Below are positions 11,315 to 18,024 of a DNA stretch of 38,042 nt, one piece after another. Position 1 is the first letter of the stretch; the number at the start of each line of letters is the position of its first letter. The stretch is from positions 57,697-95,738 of the forward strand of contig PMLJ01000032.1 in NCBI GenBank assembly GCA_003158855.1. The letters are read 5' to 3'. The DNA comes from Acidimicrobiaceae bacterium (GTDB lineage Bacteria > Actinomycetota > Acidimicrobiia > Acidimicrobiales > RAAP-2). The translations under genes were made by a program, and so were the position numbers. The notes under the pieces are model-generated. The model made no database searches and was not told where the DNA came from. It was given only the letters and a program-made list of their open reading frames with translations.

Positions 11315-11706
11315 TAACGCTTCGAGTACTGGGGAGCCTTGCGCGCCTTCTTGAGACCGTACTTCTTGGTCTCCTTCTTGCGCGAGTCACGGGTGAGCAG
11401 TCCGGCCTTCTTGAGCGAGGGACGTACGTTCTCGTCGATCTCCAGCAGCGAGCGGGCGATGCCCAAACGCAGCGCGCCGGCCTGACCCGCGACGCCGCCG
11501 CCTTCGATGGTCGCGTCGATGTCGTAGGTCTGCTGTGCGTCGATGAGGCGCAGCGGCTCCATCACCATCTGGCGGTGCGTGGCCGACGTGAAGTAGTTGT
11601 CGAAGGCGCGCGAGTTGATGGTGATCGTTCCGGTGCCAGGACGAAGACGTACGCGGGCAACTGCTTCCTTGCGGCGGCCAGTTGTTTGGGTAAGTGGGCT
11701 AGACAC
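11314..11706 (-). CDS. rpsI: 30S ribosomal protein S9
   Basis: S9 binds the 3' major domain of 16S rRNA; its basic tail reaches the P-site tRNA. The 130-residue protein has TGRRKEAVARVRLRPGTG, a GGGVAGQAGALRLGIARSL core, and the C-terminal basic tail KKARKAPQYSKR, where the terminal arginine contacts tRNA. The start is a GTG at 11706 with GAGGAG nine bases upstream. It follows rplM by 14 bases, and its stop overlaps the glmM start. Confidence 0.97.
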   Translation of the reverse strand: MSSPLTQTTGRRKEAVARVRLRPGTGTITINSRAFDNYFTSATHRQMVMEPLRLIDAQQTYDIDATIEGGGVAGQAGALRLGIARSLLEIDENVRPSLKKAGLLTRDSRKKETKKYGLKKARKAPQYSKR

Positions 11707-11720
11707 GAACTGTTCTCCTC

Positions 11721-12167
11721 TTAACCGCGGCGGATTGCCGAGGTGTCGTACTTCGTAGGCTGCTGCGCTGCGTGAGGGTGCTCGGCACCGGCGTACACGA
11801 AGAGCTTGCCCATCTGGGCGCGGCCCAAACGGTTCTTTGGAACCATGCCCTTGATCGCGTCAAAGACGAGCTTCTCGGGGTCGTTCTCCAGGAGCGACGC
11901 CCACGACGTCGAGCGCAGTCCGCCCGGGTAGCCCGAGTGGTGGTACTGGAAGTTCTGTGCGGCCTTGTTGGCGGTGACGACGATCTTGTCGGCGTTGATG
12001 ATGACGACGAAGTCACCGGTGTCGACGTGGGGGGCGAAGTAGGTTCGGTGCTTTCCGCGCAGCAGTGAGGCGGCGACCGTCGCGACGCGACCGAGGACGA
12101 GGCCCTCCGCGTCGATGACACGCCACTCGCGCGTAATCTCATGAACCTTTGGTGTGTAGGTGCGCAC
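11721..12167 (-). CDS. rplM: 50S ribosomal protein L13
   Basis: L13 is an early-assembly protein of the large subunit. The 148-residue product has the usual length, with MRTYTPKVHEITREW at the N-terminus, the core LRGKHRTYFAPHVDTGDFVVI, and the signature GMVPKNRLGRAQMGKLFVYAG. The start is a GTG at 12167 preceded by AAGGAAG. The 58-base gap after truA is the largest between infA and glmM and may hold a promoter or leader (see the GGGACT repeat entry). Confidence 0.97.
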   Translation of the reverse strand: MRTYTPKVHEITREWRVIDAEGLVLGRVATVAASLLRGKHRTYFAPHVDTGDFVVIINADKIVVTANKAAQNFQYHHSGYPGGLRSTSWASLLENDPEKLVFDAIKGMVPKNRLGRAQMGKLFVYAGAEHPHAAQQPTKYDTSAIRRG

Positions 12168-12206
12168 AATTCTTCCTTAAGCGATCTTTAGGACAGTCAC
12201 CGCGGT

Positions 12207-12223
12207 GGGACTCCTAAGGGACT
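12207..12223. repeat. Tandem GGGACT half-sites in the truA-rplM gap
   Basis: GGGACT occurs at 12207-12212 and again at 12218-12223, exactly 11 bases apart, about one helical turn. Next to it CACCGCGGTG at 12198-12207 is a perfect 10-base palindrome. GGGACT is also the half-site of DevR/NarL-type boxes, and a DevR-like regulator is encoded at 18025-18669. A link is speculation, because DevR normally binds inverted rather than direct half-sites. Confidence 0.35.
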
Positions 12224-12225
12224 CT

Positions 12226-13119
12226 CTACCTTACAAAACCTGAGGGCCCGCCGGCAAATTCATCGAATCCGACCCCGATAAGGCTCAGACCCCCAGCAGG
12301 GGCCGGCGGGGGCAAATGGTCCCGTTTTAGGCTCTCCAGGCGCTCTTTCACGGTGTTTTGGGCTAGGCGTCCCTGCCCGATAGCGACCATGGTCGACGTG
12401 AGACAGCGCACCATGTTGTGGCAGAACGACTGGGCCCGGATGGTGAGGCGAACGGCGGGGGCGTTGTTGGGGCTCATCCCCCACTCGTCTTCCAGCCTCT
12501 CCCATCGCGCCGCGTCAACGTGGCGAAGCAGCGGCTCGCCCGGCTCGGAGTTCGTGGGGCGCCGACAGAACGAGCGAAAATCGTGGGTTCCAATGATGTC
12601 GTCGCACGCCGCGTTCATGGCGGCGAGGTCCAGGGGGCCCTCGACCGACCAGGACCACGCTTCATTGACACCGAGGGCCGGCGGGGTCGCTTCCAGGAGG
12701 AGGTAGCGGTACTCGCGCCACGTCGCCGAGAAACGGGCGTGGAACTCGTCGCTGACCGTTTGTGCGCGTATGACGCGAACTCGGCCTCGAAGCTGCTGGT
12801 TGAGAGAGCGCATCAGCCGCTCGGGGTCGGGTCCGCGGTTCTTCGCAAAGAGCTTGGTGGGCAGGTCCACGTGGACGACCTGGGCGAAGGCGTGCACTCC
12901 GGTATCGGTGCGCCCGGCGCCGACAACGACGGGCTCTTCGCTCATGCCAAGGGTGCTCGCCAGGGTCTCGCGGAGCAGTCCGACTACCGTCGTGAACTCG
13001 GGCTGAAAGGCGAAGCCATTGAAACCATTGCCGTCGTAGGCAAGGTCAAGCCGCCACCGTTGGGTGGTGGCTACCGGTTGCTCAAACGAACTCAATGCGC
13101 GCCATCGGGGCGTTGTCAC
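12226..13119 (-). CDS. truA: tRNA pseudouridine(38-40) synthase TruA
   Basis: TruA makes pseudouridine at positions 38-40 of the tRNA anticodon stem-loop. The protein has RLDLAYDGNGFNGFAFQP, the catalytic aspartate in VGAGRTDTGVHAFAQVVH, the RYLLLE strand, DFRSFCRR and the late motif SFCHNMVRCLTSTMVAIG. The start is uncertain: GTG at 13119 gives 297 residues and overlaps rplQ by 38 bases; TTG at 13095 would give 289. The region before RWRLDLAYD has no family similarity, so either fits. It follows rplQ, as in many actinobacteria. Confidence 0.93.
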   Translation of the reverse strand: MTTPRWRALSSFEQPVATTQRWRLDLAYDGNGFNGFAFQPEFTTVVGLLRETLASTLGMSEEPVVVGAGRTDTGVHAFAQVVHVDLPTKLFAKNRGPDPERLMRSLNQQLRGRVRVIRAQTVSDEFHARFSATWREYRYLLLEATPPALGVNEAWSWSVEGPLDLAAMNAACDDIIGTHDFRSFCRRPTNSEPGEPLLRHVDAARWERLEDEWGMSPNNAPAVRLTIRAQSFCHNMVRCLTSTMVAIGQGRLAQNTVKERLESLKRDHLPPPAPAGGLSLIGVGFDEFAGGPSGFVR

Positions 13120-13444
13120 CCTGACGCGGCCCGAGCTTCAAGATTCGCGTGTACCCGCCGGGGCGCTCGGTGTAACGAGGAGCGATCTCGGTGAAGAGCT
13201 TGTGGGTCATGTCCTTGTCGCGAATGAACGCGACGACGCGACGCTGGGCGTGCACCGAGCCCTCGGGCGAGTTCTTCGCGGCGGTCACGACCTTCTCGAC
13301 GATCGGACGCAGCGCCTTGGCCTTGGCTTCGGTGGTAACGATCGATTCGGCCGCGATCATCGAAGCGACGAGGTTGCCCATCATCGCCTTCTGGTGGGCG
13401 CTGTCGCCACCGAATCGCTTGCCCTTCGTAGGTGTCCCGCGCAT
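13082..13444 (-). CDS. rplQ: 50S ribosomal protein L17
   Basis: L17 lies near the peptide exit tunnel. The 120-residue product has GTPTKGKRFGGDSAHQKAMM at the N-terminus in place of the more usual start with LGR, the core LVASMIAAESIVTTEAKAKALRP, and the ending GGYTRILKLGPRQGDNAPMA. The length is at the family norm. The ATG at 13444 lies two bases after the rpoA stop, and the 3' end overlaps truA. Confidence 0.96.
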   Translation of the reverse strand: MRGTPTKGKRFGGDSAHQKAMMGNLVASMIAAESIVTTEAKAKALRPIVEKVVTAAKNSPEGSVHAQRRVVAFIRDKDMTHKLFTEIAPRYTERPGGYTRILKLGPRQGDNAPMARIEFV

Positions 13445-13446
13445 GC

Positions 13447-14388
13447 TTAGTCCTCTATCCGCAGTGAGAGACCGCGCTCTTCGAGGCGGTCGTTGACGTC
13501 CTTCAGCGAGGTGGCGCCGAAGTTGGTGATCGAGGTGAGGTCACGCTCGGTGGCGTTGACCAGCTGGGCGATGGTGTTGATGCCGGCGCGCTTCAGGCAG
13601 TTGCGCGAGCGCTCGGTCAGGCCGAGCTCCTCGATGCGAATATCGAGTTCGGAGGCTGCGGCCTGAGCCGTGCCCACGTCGCCCAATTCCAGCGAAGGCG
13701 CTTCTTCGTCGAAGCTCCCGATCAGGTCAACGAGCGATCCGAGGGTCTTGCCCGAGGAAGCAAGCGCCTCACGGGGGCTGATCGAGCCGTCGGTCTCGAT
13801 GTCGATGACGAGACGGTCGAAGTCCTTCGACTGCTCGACGCGAACTGGCTCGATTTCGAAGCTCACGCGGCGCACCGGGGTGAAGATCGCGTCGAGCGGG
13901 ATCACGCCAATGGTCGACGAGCCCTTGTTGCCCTCGGCTCCGACGTAACCCTTGCCTCGCTCGACCGTCAACTCGAAGGTCAGCGCGCTCTTGGGATTGG
14001 TCAGGTACGCGAGGTGCAGGTCGGGGTTCAGGATCTCGACGTCGGCGGTCGTGGACAGGTCGACGGCGGTGACTGGGCCCTCGCCCCTCTTGTCGAGGCG
14101 CAGGGTGACGGGCTCGTCGCTGTGCACGATGAGCAAGAGGTCTTTCAGGTTCAGGCAGATGTCCTGGACGTCTTCCTTCACGCCCTCAATGACGCCGAAC
14201 TCGTGCAGGACCGCGTCGAACTTCACACGGGTCGCCGCGGCGCCCGGGATCGACGACAGCAGGGTGCGGCGAAGCGAGTTGCCGAGGGTGTGACCAAAAC
14301 CGGGGTCGAGCGGTCCAATGCCAAATGACTGACGGTTATTGACTTCTTCGCCGAGTGCTTCGATGGTGGGTCGTTGGATAATCAACAT
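13447..14388 (-). CDS. rpoA: DNA-directed RNA polymerase subunit alpha
   Basis: The alpha subunit nucleates RNA polymerase assembly and contacts promoter UP elements and activators. The 313-residue protein has the N-terminal dimer domain (FGIGPLDPGFGHTLGNSLRR at about 22-41, then LSSIPGAAATRVKFD) and, after a linker near 230-245, the C-terminal DNA-binding domain (IEELGLTERSRNCLKRAGI ... DLTSITNFGATSLKDVNDRL). TAAGGAG sits six bases before the ATG at 14388. It follows rpsD by 31 bases, as in the classical alpha operon. Confidence 0.98.
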   Translation of the reverse strand: MLIIQRPTIEALGEEVNNRQSFGIGPLDPGFGHTLGNSLRRTLLSSIPGAAATRVKFDAVLHEFGVIEGVKEDVQDICLNLKDLLLIVHSDEPVTLRLDKRGEGPVTAVDLSTTADVEILNPDLHLAYLTNPKSALTFELTVERGKGYVGAEGNKGSSTIGVIPLDAIFTPVRRVSFEIEPVRVEQSKDFDRLVIDIETDGSISPREALASSGKTLGSLVDLIGSFDEEAPSLELGDVGTAQAAASELDIRIEELGLTERSRNCLKRAGINTIAQLVNATERDLTSITNFGATSLKDVNDRLEERGLSLRIED

Positions 14389-14419
14389 GGGGACTCCTTA
14401 AGATCTTTGAAAGTTACGT

Positions 14420-15064
14420 TTACTTCGAGTACAGCTCGACGATGAGCTGCTCGTGGATCGATTCGTCGATCTGCTCACGCTGGGGTACGACTCGCACAGT
14501 GACGTTGAAACCGCCCTCGCTGACCTCGAGCCAGCCCGGAACCGTGCGGTCCAAGACGTCGAGGTTACGCTTCACATTGAAGTTCTCGCGGGTCACGTTC
14601 TTGAGGCCAATGACTTCGCCGGGACGGACGCGGTACGAGGGGATATTGACGCGCTTGCCGTTGATGGTCACGTGGCCGTGGCGCACGAACTGGCGGGCCT
14701 GGGCGCGGCTCGCGCCCCAACCGGCGCGGTACGCCACGTTGTCGAGGCGAAGCTCGAGGAACTGGAGCAGGTTCGTTCCGGTCATGCCGGGGCGACGGCT
14801 GGCCTCTTCGTAGAGATTGCGGAACTGCTTCTCCAGGAGACCGTAGATACGACGGGCCTTCTGCTTCTCGCGCAGCTGGGTCAGGTACTCGGATCCCTGG
14901 CGCTGACGGTCGCGACCGTGCATGCCGGGTGGGAACGCGCGCATCTGGCGGTCCGAGTTCTCCGCGACGGGGCACTTCATGGTGAAGCAACGCTCACCCT
15001 TCAGGTACAACTTGGTGCGCTCACGACGACAAAGTCGGCAAACGGGTCCGGTATAACGAGCCAT
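14420..15064 (-). CDS. rpsD: 30S ribosomal protein S4, zinc-binding form
   Basis: S4 starts assembly of the 30S body. The 214-residue product begins MARYTGPVCRLCRRE and has four cysteines (C9, C12, C26, C31) in the CxxC ... CxxxxC pattern of zinc-containing S4. The S4 RNA-binding domain includes LELRLDNVAYRAGW, ARQFVRHGHVTINGKRVN and IPSYRVRPGE. The ATG at 15064 lies eight bases after rpsK; a longer in-frame start at 15103 would add residues that no S4 has. In other bacteria S4 represses its operon by binding mRNA; I cannot identify such a site here. Confidence 0.97.
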   Translation of the reverse strand: MARYTGPVCRLCRRERTKLYLKGERCFTMKCPVAENSDRQMRAFPPGMHGRDRQRQGSEYLTQLREKQKARRIYGLLEKQFRNLYEEASRRPGMTGTNLLQFLELRLDNVAYRAGWGASRAQARQFVRHGHVTINGKRVNIPSYRVRPGEVIGLKNVTRENFNVKRNLDVLDRTVPGWLEVSEGGFNVTVRVVPQREQIDESIHEQLIVELYSK

Positions 15065-15072
15065 GATCTTCC

Positions 15073-15468
15073 TTAGCCTCGACGACGCTTTTTGGGGCGG
15101 CATCCGTTGTGGGGTAGCGGGGTGACATCCTTGATGGCCACCACTTCAATGCCGGCAGCGGCAATTGATCGAATCGCGGTCTCGCGGCCTGAGCCGGGAC
15201 CGCGCACGAGCACGTCGACCTTCTTGACGCCGTGCTCCATCGCGGCGCGCGCGCACTTCTCGGCGGCGAGCTGCGCGGCGTAGGGGGTTGACTTGCGTGA
15301 ACCCTTGAAGCCGACCTGACCCGACGATGCCCACGACAGGACGTTGCCCTCGGGGTCGGTGATCGACACGATGGTGTTGTTGAATGAACTCTTGATGTGC
15401 GCAACACCGAATGCGATGTTCTTGCGTTCCTTGCGGCGACCCTTTCGAGCCGTGGTCGGCTTAGCCAT
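15073..15468 (-). CDS. rpsK: 30S ribosomal protein S11
   Basis: S11 lies on the 30S platform beside the mRNA exit. The 131-residue product has [19 protein letters not shown], the [18 protein letters not shown] core, the [12 protein letters not shown] motif, and the C-terminus [16 protein letters not shown], all family hallmarks. Its ATG shares a base with the rpsM stop (TAATG). Confidence 0.98.
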   Translation of the reverse strand: MAKPTTARKGRRKERKNIAFGVAHIKSSFNNTIVSITDPEGNVLSWASSGQVGFKGSRKSTPYAAQLAAEKCARAAMEHGVKKVDVLVRGPGSGRETAIRSIAAAGIEVVAIKDVTPLPHNGCRPKKRRRG

Positions 15469-15845
15469 TACTTCGTTACCTTCTTCTTACCGGCGACTGT
15501 GCGCTTCGGTCCCTTGCGGGTACGAGCGTTGGTTCGGGTGCGCTGACCGCGGACGGGCAGGCCCTTGCGGTGGCGGATCCCCTGCAAGCAGTTGATCTCC
15601 ATCTTGCGCTTGATGTCTTGAGCAACGTCACGACGAAGGTCACCCTCGACGGTGACGCTCTGGTCGATGTACGCACGAAGCTTGTTGATGTCGGCCTCGG
15701 TGAGATCCTTCACCCGGGTCGACTCGTCGACACCGGTCGCCGCGCAGATCTGCTGAGCGGTGGTGGGTCCAACTCCGAAAATGTAAGTAAGTGAGATCAC
15801 CGTTCGCTTCTCGCGTGGGATGTCTACTCCGGCAATACGGGCCAT
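15468..15845 (-). CDS. rpsM: 30S ribosomal protein S13
   Basis: S13 forms intersubunit bridges and its basic tail contacts the P-site tRNA. The 125-residue protein has [51 protein letters not shown] and [20 protein letters not shown]. It follows rpmJ by 12 bases and overlaps rpsK by one. Confidence 0.98.
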   Translation of the reverse strand: MARIAGVDIPREKRTVISLTYIFGVGPTTAQQICAATGVDESTRVKDLTEADINKLRAYIDQSVTVEGDLRRDVAQDIKRKMEINCLQGIRHRKGLPVRGQRTRTNARTRKGPKRTVAGKKKVTK

Positions 15846-15857
15846 ATTCTTCCTCTC

Positions 15858-15971
15858 CTAGCCCTGGCGCTGCTTGTGACGCGGGTTCTCGCAGATCACG
15901 CGGACGTGACCCTCTCGACGAATGACCTTGCACTTCTCACACATCGCCTTAACGCTGGCGCGAACCTTCAT
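15858..15971 (-). CDS. rpmJ: 50S ribosomal protein L36, zinc-binding form
   Basis: A 37-residue protein: it begins [19 protein letters not shown] and ends NPRHKQRQG. Zinc ligands C11, C14, C27 and H32 are all present, so this is the zinc-containing form. It stabilises late folding of 23S rRNA. The ATG at 15971 follows GAGAAAG. Its position between infA and rpsM is the standard one in the alpha operon. Confidence 0.97.
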   Translation of the reverse strand: MKVRASVKAMCEKCKVIRREGHVRVICENPRHKQRQG

Positions 15972-16004
15972 GTTTTTTCTTTCTCGATCTCTGTGGAACT
16001 TGAG

Positions 16005-16229
16005 TTATTTGTAGCGGTAGGTGATGCGCCCGCGAGTCATGTCGTAGGGCGTGATCTCCACCTGCACCTTGTCGCCGGGCAGGATACGGATGCGGTGCAT
16101 GCGCATCTTCCCCGAACTGTGAGCGAGCACGGTGTAACCGTTCTCCAGCTCGACGCGGAACATAGCATTGGGTAGAGGCTCTACGACGGTTCCCTCAACG
16201 GTGAACGCGTCTTCCTTTGGCTTACTCAG
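16005..16229 (-). CDS. infA: Translation initiation factor IF-1, apparent CTG start
   Basis: IF-1 is an S1/OB-fold protein that binds the ribosomal A site during initiation. The core is unmistakable: [58 protein letters not shown], ending TYRYK. Homologues start about ten residues before VEGTVVE. The only codon there with a ribosome site is CTG at 16229 (reading [14 protein letters not shown] as 74 residues), with AAGGAG exactly seven bases upstream. The in-frame GTG at 16283 (92 residues) and the ATG at 16322 (105 residues) would give unusually long proteins; the GTG has a weaker AGGGG seven bases before it. It is the first gene of the infA-rpmJ-rpsM string and is divergent from the DevSR-like module. 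Confidence 0.93.
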   Translation of the reverse strand: MSKPKEDAFTVEGTVVEPLPNAMFRVELENGYTVLAHSSGKMRMHRIRILPGDKVQVEITPYDMTRGRITYRYK

Positions 16230-16262
16230 GTTCCTTCTCCTTGTGACGGCACTGCGACGTAG

Positions 16263-16279
16263 AGGAGCGAAATGCTCCT
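16263..16279 (-). promoter_or_regulatory. Hairpin in the infA leader
   Basis: AGGAGC (16263-16268) and GCTCCT (16274-16279) form a perfect 6-bp stem with a 5-base loop. On the minus-strand transcript it stands about 33 bases before the CTG start. Two shorter hairpins lie further upstream: ACCCC/GGGGT around 16290-16300 and GGTC/GACC around 16309-16320. A structured 5' leader is likely; a regulator is unknown. Confidence 0.4.
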
Positions 16280-16320
16280 TCACGGATGGACCCCTGGGGT
16301 TTCCAAGAGGTCGGCTGACC

Positions 16321-16348
16321 ATTCTACCGAAAATCCCCCGGAACGCAA
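16321..16348 (-). promoter_or_regulatory. infA: Candidate promoter of the infA (alpha) operon
   Basis: On the minus strand TTGCGT (plus 16343-16348) is followed after 16 bases by TAGAAT (plus 16321-16326). The -10 matches the consensus at 5 of 6 positions, the -35 at 3. Transcription would start near 16314 and give a leader of about 85 bases. A separate promoter is needed here because the plus-strand module separates infA from map. Confidence 0.55.
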
Positions 16349-16405
16349 AACCCGGTGTTTTGGAACGGCCCGGAATCCGTCCGAAGACGCCAAAATCCGC
16401 AAATT

Positions 16406-16419
16406 GTGACTGCAGACCC
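16406..16419 (+). promoter_or_regulatory. DevR-type inverted repeat upstream of the sensor module
   Basis: GTGACT at 16406-16411 and AGACCC at 16414-16419 are separated by two bases. The DevR/DosR box known from mycobacteria has the core GGGACT-N2-AGTCCC; this copy matches 10 of 12 core positions. Its centre is about 43 bases before the ATG at 16456. If that ATG is also the transcription start, the box lies at about -43, where DevR activates many promoters. The regulator encoded at 18025-18669 keeps the DevR recognition helix, so autoregulation is the natural inference. Confidence 0.5.
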
Positions 16420-16455
16420 TAGTGGCCCGTTGGGAATTGGGTTCATGCTTGGTAG

Positions 16456-16848
16456 ATGACGGCGCACCGCAAAACCCAGCTATCTGGGGCAATTGAGCGA
16501 GAAACCTGCCTCGATCTGCTTGAGCACGCTGCCTTGGCGCGCGTGGTCATCTCCGTCAAATGCCTGCCGGTGGCCCTTCCGGCACGAATTTCGCTCGTGG
16601 GGCGCGATCATCTGCTGCTCGCGAGCTCAGACCCCGCTGTTCGCCAGGCTGCGGAACGAAACGACGTGTTGTCGATCCAGATTGACGGCCTTGACGACGA
16701 CGGCATGGTCTGGTCGGTGATGGTGTCGGGCATCGGCAGCGTCGCCGGCGAGGACGAACCCTTGAGCCGCCCCCTCCAGGATGCCCTCGGTCACGGGGCC
16801 AAATTGGTCATGCTCCCGCTCTCGGTGGTTGTTGGCCAGCACGGGTAG
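16456..16848 (+). CDS. Pyridoxamine 5'-phosphate oxidase-like FMN-binding split-barrel protein
   Basis: A 130-residue protein with the layout of small actinobacterial split-barrel flavoproteins: CLDLLEHAALARVVISV (18-34), PVALPARISL (38-47), then RNDVLSIQIDGLDDDG and VWSVMVSGIGSV (85-96), which corresponds to the GWSVxVxG motif. These proteins bind FMN, F420 or haem in different groups; the cofactor here cannot be told. It is not a second PdxH, because the PLP-site block is absent. No Shine-Dalgarno precedes the ATG at 16456, which suggests a leaderless message. It is the first gene of a plus-strand module with the kinase (38 bases downstream) and regulator, and it lies next to a DevR-type box. 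Proteins of this type also occur in DosR-type regulons. Confidence 0.75.
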   Translation: MTAHRKTQLSGAIERETCLDLLEHAALARVVISVKCLPVALPARISLVGRDHLLLASSDPAVRQAAERNDVLSIQIDGLDDDGMVWSVMVSGIGSVAGEDEPLSRPLQDALGHGAKLVMLPLSVVVGQHG

Positions 16849-16886
16849 CTTGGACGACCGCGCGAGGTCGTGTGAGATGCTGGGTC

Positions 16887-18023
16887 ATGGCGTATCACCA
16901 AATCAAGGAGCCCGAGCGACTGTACGCGCTCATTGAAGCCATCCTTCTGATCGAAGCCGACGCCAGCCTCTCGACTCTGCTGAATCGAATCGTCGAGACC
17001 GCCGCCAAGTTGGCGGGTGCGCGTTACGGCGCGCTCGGCGTGCTCTCGAGTAACGGCGAATCGCTCTCCCGGTTCATCACCTACGGCATCGGCCAGGACC
17101 AGCGGGCACTCATCGGCGAAAGCCCGCACGGCGCCGGCGTGCTCGGCGAGACCATCCGCCTGGCGAAGCCGCTGCGCATCGACGAGCTCGCCGACCACGA
17201 GGGCTCGGCGGGGTTCCCCGAGCACCACCCCCCCATGCACCGGTTCCTCGGGGTGCCGGTGAAGACCGGCAACGGCCACGTCTACGGCAACCTCTATCTC
17301 ACCGACCCCTTCGACGGTGCGCCGTTCACGCAGGCCGATCAGGATCTCGTCGAGGCCTTCGGCCACGCCGCCGGCATCGTCATCGATCAGGCGCTGCTGC
17401 GCAGCCACGTGCGCGAGCTCACCCTGAGCGAGGAGCGCGAGCGCATTGCGCGCGATCTTCACGACACCGTGATCCAGCGGCTCTTCGGCGTGGGCCTCTC
17501 GCTGCAGCTTTCGCTCGGCGGATCGGTCGAGGACTCGGTGCGCGAGCGCATCGACAAGGCGCTCGACGACCTCAACGAGACCATCCACGAGATCCGGACC
17601 ACCATCTTCGAGATCGACCAGGAGGACGAGAAGAACATCTCCCTGGAGCGGCGCATCGCCGCGCTCACGACCGAGGTCGGGTCGCGGCTCGGCGTCTACG
17701 CCCACCTCGTCATGGCCCCAAACATCGGCAGCGACGTCGGCCCGCACAGCGCCCAGCACGCCTTGCAGGCGCTGCGCGAGATCCTGTCCAATATCGTGCG
17801 CCATTCCCAGGCCACCCTGGTGGACGTCAACGTGAGCGTCGAGGGCAATATGTTGGTGCTCACGGTCAAGGACAACGGCATCGGCTTCAACCAAACGAGC
17901 GGCACCGGCAGCGGATTGCGTAATCTGGTATCACGGGCGCACGACCTCGGGGGCGAATGTACCATTAACTCCGAGCTAGGGCGTGGCACACTTGTGCGGT
18001 GGACCGCCAACCGATTGGACTGA
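16887..18023 (+). CDS. DevS/DosS-like sensor histidine kinase, single GAF domain
   Basis: A 378-residue soluble sensor kinase. Order: short N-terminal helix; one GAF domain (about 27-172) with ARYGALGVL, SAGFPEHHPPMHRFLGVPV and GNLYLTDPFDGAPFT; HisKA_3 dimer domain with the phosphate-accepting histidine in ERIARDLHDTVIQRLFGVGL (H192); HATPase domain with REILSNIVRHSQA (N box, N302), DNGIGF and GTGSGLRNL. There are no membrane segments. Mycobacterial DevS has two GAF domains and binds haem through His149 in HPPM; here H114 is in the equivalent place, so haem sensing of oxygen, NO or CO is possible but unproven. The ATG at 16887 is chosen; a GTG at 16872 would add five residues. It ends one base before the regulator's start codon. 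Confidence 0.9.
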   Translation: MAYHQIKEPERLYALIEAILLIEADASLSTLLNRIVETAAKLAGARYGALGVLSSNGESLSRFITYGIGQDQRALIGESPHGAGVLGETIRLAKPLRIDELADHEGSAGFPEHHPPMHRFLGVPVKTGNGHVYGNLYLTDPFDGAPFTQADQDLVEAFGHAAGIVIDQALLRSHVRELTLSEERERIARDLHDTVIQRLFGVGLSLQLSLGGSVEDSVRERIDKALDDLNETIHEIRTTIFEIDQEDEKNISLERRIAALTTEVGSRLGVYAHLVMAPNIGSDVGPHSAQHALQALREILSNIVRHSQATLVDVNVSVEGNMLVLTVKDNGIGFNQTSGTGSGLRNLVSRAHDLGGECTINSELGRGTLVRWTANRLD

Positions 18024-18024
18024 C

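Noticed and set aside
12168-12225. Ribosomal-protein leader RNA (L13 type) before rplM
   Set aside because: The gap is 58 bases, and beyond a 10-base palindrome I cannot draw a stable conserved structure.
16230-16322. Longer versions of IF-1 starting at ATG 16322 or GTG 16283
   Set aside because: They add 18-31 residues unlike any IF-1; the ATG would overlap the predicted promoter. The GTG has a modest AGGGG site, so it is kept only as a second choice.
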